53,906 nt of DNA from Saprospiraceae bacterium (lineage in GTDB: Bacteria > Bacteroidota > Bacteroidia > Chitinophagales > Saprospiraceae), in contig JABDKX010000108.1 in the NCBI GenBank assembly GCA_013001975.1, positions 1 to 53,906 on the forward strand, given 5' to 3'. How positions within the stretch are numbered: the first letter of the stretch is position 1; every line of letters begins with the position of its first letter. The notes beneath the pieces were generated by a model that saw only the letters and a list, made by a program, of their open reading frames with translations, searched no databases and was not told the origin of the DNA. Positions 42,583 to 50,829 of the stretch are shown piece after piece. The position numbers and the translations under genes were made by a program.

Positions 42583-44640
42583 GTGAAGAACCCAAGTCCC
42601 TACATAGATCGAGATATTAGCTGGTTATCTTTTAATTATAGGGTCTTACAAGAAGCCAAAGATCCGAATGTCCCATTATTAGAACGCATAAAATTTCTAG
42701 CTATATATTCATCAAATCTGGATGAATTCTTCCGAGTCAGGGTTGCCAATCATAAAAATTTGGTTCGAGCAGGTAAGAAAACTTATAAAAAATTAAGCTT
42801 TGAACCACGACAAATCCTTAAGGAGATACTTAATATTGTAAATGAACAACAAGAGGAGTTTAGTCAAATCATTCATAATCAACTGATACCAGCCTTAAAG
42901 AAGAAAGGCATTCATATTCTCAGATTTAAAGAGTTAAACGACGAACAAAAGCAATTCAGTGATGCTTTTTTTGAAGATAATCTGTTGCCATATATTCAGC
43001 CAATACTTTTAAAAGAGGATAAAATCAAGCCTTTTCTATTAAATGGTGCCTTATATTTAGCTGTATTGATGCGAGATAAGGATGAGAATAAAAAATCGTT
43101 TTATTATGCATTGGTTCGAATTCCTACAGAACACACTTCTCGGTTTTTAATGTTGCCGAGTAAAAAGCAAGGCGAGAAGGAACTCATTTATATTGATGAT
43201 GTTGTCAGAGAAAACATTAAAGATATTTTTCCTGGATTCCAAATCATTGGAAGCTACTCTATTAAATTAACACGAGATGCTGAGCTTTATATTGATGATG
43301 AATATTCCGGCGATTTAATTGAAAAAATAAAAAAGAGTCTGAAGAAAAGAAACGTTGGTCCGGCATCTAGATTAATTTATGATAGAGAAATGCCACAACA
43401 TTTCGTCGAATACCTTAAAAATGTTTTTGATCTTAAAGCGATCGACATCGTTCGAGAAGGCCGTTATCATAATAATTCAGATTTGATGAGTTTCCCTGAT
43501 TTTGGTAAAAAGTCACTCAAAGACGATGATTTGCCTCTTATCAAATATCAAACGCTAGAATCTTCTTCAAACATTTTTTCAGAAATCAAAGATAGAGACC
43601 ATTTACTCTTTTATCCGTATCATAGTTATTATAGTGTTGTTAAGTTTTTCCAGCAAGCTGCTAATGATCCAAAAGTCACACACATTCAAGTTTTACAATA
43701 TCGCGTCGCCAAGAAGTCAAAGATTATGGATGCTTTGATATTCGCAGTAAAAAATGGAAAAAATGTGACAGTATTTATTGAGGTTAAAGCCAGATTTGAC
43801 GAAGTGGCCAACTTAGCTTGGGGTGAAAAACTCGAAGCGGCAGGTGTAAAAGTTTTGTACAGTATGCCAGGATTAAAGGTGCATTCCAAAATGGCAATCG
43901 TCAAAAGGGTCACATCAAAGAAAGCATCTTACTATATGTACCTGAGCACTGGTAATTTTCATGAGAAGACAGCAAAACTTTATTCTGACTTTGGACTATT
44001 TACTTGTGACAAAAGAATTATTGAAGAAGCTAAACTGATTTTTAATTATATCAATACTAAGAAAAAACCGAAGCAAGATTTTAAATACTTAGGTGTTGGC
44101 ACATTCAATTTAAAACAAAAATTAATCAAGTGTGTCAAAAAAGAAATTGCTTATGCAAAGCAAGGAAAAAAGGCAAAGATTATTTTAAAAATGAACAGTC
44201 TGCAAGATGCTGAGATGATTGATTTGCTATACAAAGCAGATCAAGCAGGCGTTGTTGTGCAATTAATAATAAGAGGAATTTGCTGCTTAGTACCGGGCAT
44301 AAAAGGAATAAGTGAAAATATAAAAGCTATCAGTATTGTTGATCGATATTTAGAACATGCCAGAGTTTTTGTTTTCAATAACGGCGGCGATGAACTCGTC
44401 TATTTGTCCTCTGCAGATTGGATGGTCAGAAACTTACATCACAGAATAGAAACCATGTTTCCAATTCTAGACCCTAAATTAAAAAAGGTGGTTAAAGATA
44501 TTCTTAAACTTCAACTCAATGATAATAGAAAAGCCAGACTGATTCACTTTAAGAAAACCAATCAATATAAATCTGGTGGAGAGCAAAAAATTCGTTCTCA
44601 ATATGCAATTCATGACTATATTAAACAGAATAAAAATTAA
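42583..44640 (+). CDS. ppk1: Polyphosphate kinase 1
   Basis: Makes inorganic polyphosphate from ATP by way of a phosphohistidine. From the GTG at 42583 (MKNPSPYIDRDISW...) it has 685 residues, the normal size; this start places YIDRDISWLSFNYRVLQEA where PPK1 usually begins. A TTG at 42526 would add 19 residues without family support. Conserved blocks: IYSSNLDEFFRVR, FYPYHSY, VFIEVKARFDE, and KVHSKMAIVKR with the phospho-acceptor His followed by YLSTGNFHEKTAKLYSDFG. It starts divergently from tpiA. Confidence 0.92.
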   Translation: MKNPSPYIDRDISWLSFNYRVLQEAKDPNVPLLERIKFLAIYSSNLDEFFRVRVANHKNLVRAGKKTYKKLSFEPRQILKEILNIVNEQQEEFSQIIHNQLIPALKKKGIHILRFKELNDEQKQFSDAFFEDNLLPYIQPILLKEDKIKPFLLNGALYLAVLMRDKDENKKSFYYALVRIPTEHTSRFLMLPSKKQGEKELIYIDDVVRENIKDIFPGFQIIGSYSIKLTRDAELYIDDEYSGDLIEKIKKSLKKRNVGPASRLIYDREMPQHFVEYLKNVFDLKAIDIVREGRYHNNSDLMSFPDFGKKSLKDDDLPLIKYQTLESSSNIFSEIKDRDHLLFYPYHSYYSVVKFFQQAANDPKVTHIQVLQYRVAKKSKIMDALIFAVKNGKNVTVFIEVKARFDEVANLAWGEKLEAAGVKVLYSMPGLKVHSKMAIVKRVTSKKASYYMYLSTGNFHEKTAKLYSDFGLFTCDKRIIEEAKLIFNYINTKKKPKQDFKYLGVGTFNLKQKLIKCVKKEIAYAKQGKKAKIILKMNSLQDAEMIDLLYKADQAGVVVQLIIRGICCLVPGIKGISENIKAISIVDRYLEHARVFVFNNGGDELVYLSSADWMVRNLHHRIETMFPILDPKLKKVVKDILKLQLNDNRKARLIHFKKTNQYKSGGEQKIRSQYAIHDYIKQNKN

Positions 44641-44680
44641 TTTTCTTAAATTGTAAACTCTAACCAAGAAACATTGTCAC

Positions 44681-45727
44681 ATGCAAAAAGAGTTTGACAC
44701 AGAAATTTTGAATGCATTATCGAATTGGAAAAGCATAATCCAATCATACCAAATTCCAAGTACGAAAAAAGCTATTATTCAAATTTCAAATTCTTTCATA
44801 CCTTACTTAGCGCTTTGGACTTTGATGTATTTTACTTGGCATTGGTCAATCCTCTTTACCATTATGCTTTGCTTTGTAAATGCATTTTTCCTTGTTAGAA
44901 TATTTATAATTCAGCATGATTGTGGTCACCAATCTTTTTTAAAATCGAAGAAATGGAACGCTGCCATTGGCTATTTTTGCAGTTTATTCAGTTCATTACC
45001 TTTTAATTATTGGGCAAAAGTTCATAATCATCATCATGGCCATACTGGTCAACTTGAAGAAAGGGATATTGGAGATGTTAAATTCTTGACTGTAACTGAA
45101 TATAGAGAGATGGGCAAGTTAGGCAGATTACAATACCGCCTTTTTAGAAATCCTATTGTCTTATTTATTGTGTCTCCTATAGTCTATTTCACGATATCAA
45201 ACAGATTTCCATTTGAAAAATTCAAAGGCATTTTTAGAAGTGTCAAGTGGGCTCAAGTCAGAAATAATTTAATAATCCTTCTAGTTTATATTGCATTGGG
45301 TGCACTGATTGGTTGGGTTAAGTTTATTGTCATTCAACTTTCTACCATATTTATTTTTGCAGTTATTTCGTTTTGGTTTTTTTACATCCAACATCAGCAT
45401 GAAACGGCATATAATGAATGGCGAAAAAATTGGAATTATGTTTTGGCTGCTGTACGAGGAGCAACTTATTACCGATTACCTAAAGTATTTCAATGGTTGA
45501 CTGGAAATATCGGTTTGCATCATATTCACCATCTGTCTTCACGTATTCCAAATTACAACTTGGAAAAATGTATGAAGGAAAATCCAATACTAAATAAGTA
45601 TGCAAACATTTTAACATTTAAAGAAAGTTTGAAATGCATTCATAATAAGCTGTGGGATGAACAAAAGAAAAGAATGATATCCTTTCGAGAGTTTTATACA
45701 TTAGAAAAAATGAGATTAAGCATGTAA
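44681..45727 (+). CDS. Fatty acid desaturase
   Basis: 348 residues, integral membrane di-iron enzyme. Three histidine boxes: H79-DCG-H83, HNHHHGH (115-121) and HHIHH (280-284). Four hydrophobic spans lie around them. The spacing matches membrane acyl-lipid desaturases (DesA/delta-12-like group). It would introduce a double bond into membrane lipid acyl chains, as needed for cold adaptation. It lies 40 bp after ppk1, but no functional link is evident. Confidence 0.87.
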   Translation: MQKEFDTEILNALSNWKSIIQSYQIPSTKKAIIQISNSFIPYLALWTLMYFTWHWSILFTIMLCFVNAFFLVRIFIIQHDCGHQSFLKSKKWNAAIGYFCSLFSSLPFNYWAKVHNHHHGHTGQLEERDIGDVKFLTVTEYREMGKLGRLQYRLFRNPIVLFIVSPIVYFTISNRFPFEKFKGIFRSVKWAQVRNNLIILLVYIALGALIGWVKFIVIQLSTIFIFAVISFWFFYIQHQHETAYNEWRKNWNYVLAAVRGATYYRLPKVFQWLTGNIGLHHIHHLSSRIPNYNLEKCMKENPILNKYANILTFKESLKCIHNKLWDEQKKRMISFREFYTLEKMRLSM

Positions 45728-45782
45728 TTCTAAAGTTCTTTCTGCTTTATTTGTAAATTAATAGTTCATTTAAAATTTACAA

Positions 45783-47138
45783 ATGACGAACAGAAGAGAC
45801 GTTCTCCGTAAATTAAGTTTTGGTGCTTCTTCACTACTAACACTACCCTACGGCAATAAAGACACACTCAAATTATTTTTACCTGAAAAGGATCAAACTG
45901 ATTCTATATTAAACCCCATTACAGCCATTGTCCTTGGTGCAGGCAATCGAGGGAATCTGTATGGTAACTATGGTTTGCATTATCCAGAACAGATGAATAT
46001 TGTCGGTGTTGCTGAGCCCATTCCTTTAAGAATCCAACGTTTTTCCACTCAACACAATATTGAAGAAAATAAACAATTTGAAACCTGGGAACATGTTTTC
46101 GAACAACCGAAATTTGCAGATGCTGTTATAATAACGACACCAGATGATTTGCATTATGGGCCTTGTATGAAAGCACTCGAAATGGGATACGATGTGTTGC
46201 TTGAAAAACCAATAGCACCCACGGAGATAGAATGCAGAAACATTTTGAAATTAGCTAAGCAAACAGGTCGCATTGTCGCTGTCTGTCATGTCCTCCGTTA
46301 TGCTCCATATTTTATGAAATTAAGAGAGTTGGTTCAAAATGGAAGTATAGGTGAATTAATCAGCGTCCAACACTTTGAACCTATTGAGCATATCCATATG
46401 TCTCATAGTTATGTTCGTGGAAACTGGCATAATAGTAAAAAAACAACACCAATCATTCTAGCAAAATCTTGTCATGACTTAGATATTTTAAGATGGATAG
46501 TTGGCAAACCGTGTAACAGAATTTCTGCTTTTGGAAATTTAAAATGGTTTACAAAATCAAATATGCCAGAGGGTGCAACACCCAGATGTATGGATGGATG
46601 TCTTGTAGAAAAAGAATGCCCTTACAGTGCAATGAAAATCTACTATCGTAACAGACAAAGAACATTTGTTTTTGATTTACCAACTGACCCAGAAAAACAA
46701 GGAGATTATATTTTGGAGAAATTAAGAACAACTGATTATGGACGATGTGTTTATCAAATGGAAAATGATCAACCTGATCATTATATAGTCAATATGGAAT
46801 TTGAATCAGGTATAACCTCAGCATTCAGCATGGAAGCTTTTACATCATATCATGGTAGGCGAACAAGAATTATGGGCAGTCACGGAGATATCGTTGGGGA
46901 TATGACTAAATTTCAATTCACAAATTTTATCACAGGTGAGGTTAATAATTGGGAAATGTCTACAGATGGCCATGGCGGTGGTGATTGGAAATTAGCAGCA
47001 GATTGGATTCGGGCAGTATCAAGAAATGATGCATCGTTGTTATCGTCAACGATTGATGATTCAATTGAAAGTCATATTATGGGTTTTATGGCCGAAAAGA
47101 GCCGAAAAGAAGGCAATATCATCAATGTCAGGCTCTAA
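45783..47138 (+). CDS. Gfo/Idh/MocA family oxidoreductase with Tat-like N-terminus
   Basis: 451 residues. The N-terminus MTNRRDVLRKLSFGASSLLTL looks like a weak twin-arginine signal, common in Bacteroidota members of this family. The Rossmann fold begins at TAIVLGAGNRGN and contains VIITTPDDLHYGP and YDVLLEKPIAPTEIEC (conserved EKP). A cysteine-rich insertion (RCMDGCLVEKECPY, about residue 275) recurs in one Gfo/Idh subfamily. The C-terminal domain carries SHCHDL-like AKSCHDLDIL. It is a sugar or inositol dehydrogenase-type enzyme, probably NAD(P) dependent; substrate unknown. Confidence 0.82.
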   Translation: MTNRRDVLRKLSFGASSLLTLPYGNKDTLKLFLPEKDQTDSILNPITAIVLGAGNRGNLYGNYGLHYPEQMNIVGVAEPIPLRIQRFSTQHNIEENKQFETWEHVFEQPKFADAVIITTPDDLHYGPCMKALEMGYDVLLEKPIAPTEIECRNILKLAKQTGRIVAVCHVLRYAPYFMKLRELVQNGSIGELISVQHFEPIEHIHMSHSYVRGNWHNSKKTTPIILAKSCHDLDILRWIVGKPCNRISAFGNLKWFTKSNMPEGATPRCMDGCLVEKECPYSAMKIYYRNRQRTFVFDLPTDPEKQGDYILEKLRTTDYGRCVYQMENDQPDHYIVNMEFESGITSAFSMEAFTSYHGRRTRIMGSHGDIVGDMTKFQFTNFITGEVNNWEMSTDGHGGGDWKLAADWIRAVSRNDASLLSSTIDDSIESHIMGFMAEKSRKEGNIINVRL

Positions 47139-47169
47139 ACATTTACGACAGATAAAACAAATTATAATC

Positions 47170-47201
47170 TTGAAGGTTATTGTATTAAATAAATAAATTT
47201 A
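47170..47201 (+). promoter_or_regulatory. Probable promoter of the fad operon
   Basis: TTG (47170-47172), a 21-nt spacer and TAAATTTA (47194-47201), seven of eight matches to TAnnTTTG. The -7 element overlaps the left arm of the palindrome at 47195-47217. Confidence 0.5.
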
Positions 47202-47217
47202 ACTTAGAGTTAAATTT
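47195..47217. promoter_or_regulatory. Perfect 10-3-10 inverted repeat, candidate operator of fadN-fadA
   Basis: AAATTTAACT (47195-47204) and AGTTAAATTT (47208-47217) are exact reverse complements separated by TAG. The site covers the likely -7 element and start point and ends 15 nt before the ATG, the position expected for a repressor operator of TetR/FadR size. No regulator gene is nearby. Confidence 0.55.
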
Positions 47218-47232
47218 TATAAAACGGTTTAA

Positions 47233-49629
47233 ATGAAGCATTATATTAATAAAGTCGCTGTATTAGGATCTGGTGTTATGGGTTCAGGCATTGCATGCCA
47301 ATTAGCCAATGTTGGTCTTGAAGTTATTATGTTAGACATAGTCCCATTCAATCTGCCAGAAGATAAGGCAAATGATAAAGCCATGAGAAACAGCATTGTG
47401 AATGGCGCATTGAAAGCAGCGCTTAAAACAAAGCCAGCACCGCTCTATGACAAATCTTTTGCCAGCAGAATTACGACGGGCAATTTTGATGATGATATGG
47501 ATAAAATTGCTGACGCCGACTGGATAATAGAAGTGGTTATAGAAAAATTAGATATTAAAAAATCGATTTTTGAAAGAGTAGAAAAGATCAAAAAAGACTC
47601 AGCATTTGTTACTTCAAATACTTCAAGTATTCCAATTCACATGTTGGTAGAAGGACGATCAGACGACTTTAAATCTAAATTTTGTGGCACACACTTTTTC
47701 AACCCGCCAAGATATATGGAACTGTTGGAAATAATACCGCATTCTGGAAGTGATCAAAATATGATTGACTTTTTCATGGATTTTGGTGATAAGAAATTAG
47801 GAAAGCGCACTGTACTTTGTAAAGACACGCCTGCTTTTATCGCCAATAGAATTGGTGTAATGTCAACGTCAAAACTGTATGAATTAACAGAAAAGCATGA
47901 TTTTAAAATTGAAGAAGTCGATGCATTAACAGGGCCATTAATTGCACGACCAAAGACGGCTACATTTAAATTACAGGATTTGGTCGGACTTGATACAGGC
48001 GATAAAGTATCTCAATTTGTTTTAGCATCCGTAAAGAATGATTCTTTCTTTGAAAAAATTCAAGGAAAAGAGAATCCCAAGTGGTTGCAACATCTGTTAG
48101 ATAATAAGTGGTATGGTAGAAAATCTAAAAAAGGATTCTACTTGATGGAAAGAAAAGCTGATGGATCTAAAAACTTCAAAGCACTCAATCTGAAAACGCT
48201 TGAGTATGAGGATTCGATCAAACCAAAACTTCCAAGTGTTGGAGACACTAGAAAAATAGAAATCTTAGATAAGCGATTACAGACACTCATAGATCACGAA
48301 GCTAAGGGCGGTCAATTTTTGAGAGAATACTTTGCAGAGCTTTTTGCATACAGTGCTCAACGTGTTCCTGAAATCACAGATCACTTGTATAGTATAGATG
48401 ATGCGATGCGAACAGGATATGCTTGGGATTATGGACCATTTGAGTATTGGGATTTTGTAGGCTTAGAAAAAGGTATTGAAATTGCGAAGGAATATGACCT
48501 AGCCATTGCTGATTGGGTATCAGACATTTCAAAAGCAGGGTTTACATCTTTTTACAAAGTTGAAAATGGTGTAAAAAAATATTATGATATTGATAGCAAG
48601 TCATATAAAGATGTTCCTGGGATGGATGCTTATATCATCCTAGAAAATTTCAGTCATAAAGAACCGGTTATTCAAAACAGTGAATGTGCTGTTCATGATA
48701 TTGGCGATGGTGTCCTTTGTGTAGAATTCAGAAGTAAATCTAATGCGATTGGTGAAGGTATAGGTCGTGGCATATCTGAAGCTATTGACTTAGCAGAAAG
48801 TGGACAATACAGAGGTGTTGTCATTGGCAATAACGCTAAGAATTTTACAGTCGGTGCCAACTTGATGAACATTGGCATGGTTGCTATGCAAAAGGAGTTT
48901 GACAAGTTAGACAAGATGGTAGACTCTTTTCAACAGTTGACTATGAAATGTCGATATTCTAACGTACCGGTTGTAGCTGCTACACAAGGATATGTATTTG
49001 GGGGTGGATGCGAAATTACAATGCATTGTGATGCCTCGCGATTGGCAGCCGAATCATATATCGGGCTCGTAGAAGTTGGTGTAGGTTTATTACCTGGTGG
49101 AGGTGGCACTAAAGAAATGGCAGTGCGTGCATCTGATAGTTTTTTCGAAGGTGATGTTCAAATGCCCACTTTAATCGAACATTTCAAACCTGTGGTGACT
49201 GCCTCAGTCGCAACTTCGGCTTATGAAGCTTATAATCTGAACTTGATGGATAGTAAAAAGGATCAGGTAGTTGTAAATGGAAAAAGAAATATTTATGAAG
49301 CTAAGAAAGCGGTTATAAATATGTCAGAGAATTATCAAAAACCTATTTCTCGGAATGATATAATGGTATTAGGTAGATCTGGATTAGCGACCCTATATAC
49401 AGCAATCAATGAGTTTAAGTTGGGTAATTACATGTCAGATTATGATGTTGAAATTGCTCGCAAAGTTGCATATGTTATGTGTGGTGGCGATTTAACTTCT
49501 CCTCAAAAAGTAAGTGAGCAATACTTATTAGATATAGAAAGAGAAGGCTTTTTGAGTCTGTTAGGAAATCAAAAAACCTTAGACCGTATTCAATACATGT
49601 TAATGAACAACAAACCATTACGAAATTAA
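47233..49629 (+). CDS. fadN: 3-hydroxyacyl-CoA dehydrogenase/enoyl-CoA hydratase
   Basis: 798-residue bifunctional beta-oxidation enzyme: hydrates enoyl-CoA and oxidises 3-hydroxyacyl-CoA with NAD+. Domain order is dehydrogenase first (VLGSGVMGSGIACQLANVGL, residues 10-29; CGTHFFNPPRYMELLEIIP with the catalytic His) and hydratase last (residues about 490-690: GGGCEITMHCD and LVEVGVGLLPGGGGTKE, with the catalytic Glu pair). This is the FadN order of Bacillus and Bacteroidota, opposite to E. coli FadB. The thiolase partner follows after 23 bp. A palindrome overlaps the promoter. Confidence 0.92.
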   Translation: MKHYINKVAVLGSGVMGSGIACQLANVGLEVIMLDIVPFNLPEDKANDKAMRNSIVNGALKAALKTKPAPLYDKSFASRITTGNFDDDMDKIADADWIIEVVIEKLDIKKSIFERVEKIKKDSAFVTSNTSSIPIHMLVEGRSDDFKSKFCGTHFFNPPRYMELLEIIPHSGSDQNMIDFFMDFGDKKLGKRTVLCKDTPAFIANRIGVMSTSKLYELTEKHDFKIEEVDALTGPLIARPKTATFKLQDLVGLDTGDKVSQFVLASVKNDSFFEKIQGKENPKWLQHLLDNKWYGRKSKKGFYLMERKADGSKNFKALNLKTLEYEDSIKPKLPSVGDTRKIEILDKRLQTLIDHEAKGGQFLREYFAELFAYSAQRVPEITDHLYSIDDAMRTGYAWDYGPFEYWDFVGLEKGIEIAKEYDLAIADWVSDISKAGFTSFYKVENGVKKYYDIDSKSYKDVPGMDAYIILENFSHKEPVIQNSECAVHDIGDGVLCVEFRSKSNAIGEGIGRGISEAIDLAESGQYRGVVIGNNAKNFTVGANLMNIGMVAMQKEFDKLDKMVDSFQQLTMKCRYSNVPVVAATQGYVFGGGCEITMHCDASRLAAESYIGLVEVGVGLLPGGGGTKEMAVRASDSFFEGDVQMPTLIEHFKPVVTASVATSAYEAYNLNLMDSKKDQVVVNGKRNIYEAKKAVINMSENYQKPISRNDIMVLGRSGLATLYTAINEFKLGNYMSDYDVEIARKVAYVMCGGDLTSPQKVSEQYLLDIEREGFLSLLGNQKTLDRIQYMLMNNKPLRN

Positions 49630-49652
49630 TTGATAGAATAAGAATTAAAATT

Positions 49653-50822
49653 ATGGAAGCATATATAATAGCAGGATATAGATCAGCAGTAGGTAAAGCA
49701 AAGAAGGGCGGTTTCAAAAACTACAGATCTGATGATCTGGCTGTCGACGTGGTAAAACATTTGATAAGTACTGTACCAGAAGTTGATCCAAAACTTATAG
49801 ATGACATGATTGTGGGATGTGCCAATCCAGAAGGTGAACAAGGCCTTCAAATTGGCAGGCTCATTTCTGCTCGTGCATTAGGTCATGAAGTACCAGGTAT
49901 GACAGTTAACAGATATTGTGCATCAGGTCTAGAAACAATTTCTATTGCTACTGCGAAAATTAAAGCAGGTATGGGCCATGCATATATTGCAGGTGGAACG
50001 GAAAACATGAGCATGATTCCTATGACAGGATACAAACTTGCGCCTTCTTATAAAGCAGCTACTGATTACATCAACTATCATGTTGGTATGGGATCGACTG
50101 CCGAAGCTGTTGCCAGCAAGTACAATATAAGCAGGGAGGCAGCTGATGAATTTTCTTATAATTCACACAAAAAAGCTGCTGCTGCAATCGACGGCGGAAA
50201 ATTTGACGGTGAAATTGTCCCTGTAACTGTTAATGAAGTATATGTTAAAGATGGCAAAAGGGTTGAAAGTTCGCATACTGTTTCTATGGATGAAGGTGTC
50301 AGAAGATCAACTACAATTGAAGGCCTTGCTAAACTCAGACCGGTATTTAAAAACAAAGGCATTGTTACTGCGGGTAACTCTTCACAAACATCCGACGGTG
50401 CAGCTTTTGTTTTAGTCGTTAGTGAAGAATTGGTAAAACAATTTAATTTAAAACCAATTGCAAGATTAGCATCTTGTGCTGTTGGTGGGCTTGATCCATT
50501 ATACATGGGTATGGGTCCTTGTGTTGCTATTCCAAAAGCGCTTAAACAAGCAGGCATGAAACTTTCTGATATTGAGCAAATTGAATTAAATGAAGCATTC
50601 GCAGTACAAGCATTGGGTGTAATTCAAGAAGCAGGATTAAATCCTGATATTGTAAATGTCAATGGCGGTGCCGTTGCATTGGGACACCCTTTAGGTTGTA
50701 CAGGTGCTAAATTATCTATTCAACTGTTTAATGAGATGCGCAGAAGAAATCAAAAGTATGGTATGGTAACGGCGTGTGTTGGTGGTGGTCAAGGAATTGC
50801 TGGGATTTATGAGTTGTTGTAA
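49653..50822 (+). CDS. fadA: Acetyl-CoA acyltransferase (thiolase)
   Basis: 389 residues. Cleaves 3-ketoacyl-CoA to acetyl-CoA and a shortened acyl-CoA. Nucleophile C89 lies in VNRYCASGLETI; the oxyanion and base motifs NEAFAVQALG, GHPLGCTGAK and CVGGGQGIA (acid/base Cys) are intact. It follows fadN by 23 bp, completing a two-gene beta-oxidation operon; acyl-CoA dehydrogenase and ligase are not in this window. It converges with the TonB receptor gene (7-bp gap). Confidence 0.94.
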   Translation: MEAYIIAGYRSAVGKAKKGGFKNYRSDDLAVDVVKHLISTVPEVDPKLIDDMIVGCANPEGEQGLQIGRLISARALGHEVPGMTVNRYCASGLETISIATAKIKAGMGHAYIAGGTENMSMIPMTGYKLAPSYKAATDYINYHVGMGSTAEAVASKYNISREAADEFSYNSHKKAAAAIDGGKFDGEIVPVTVNEVYVKDGKRVESSHTVSMDEGVRRSTTIEGLAKLRPVFKNKGIVTAGNSSQTSDGAAFVLVVSEELVKQFNLKPIARLASCAVGGLDPLYMGMGPCVAIPKALKQAGMKLSDIEQIELNEAFAVQALGVIQEAGLNPDIVNVNGGAVALGHPLGCTGAKLSIQLFNEMRRRNQKYGMVTACVGGGQGIAGIYELL

Positions 50823-50829
50823 CTTAAGA

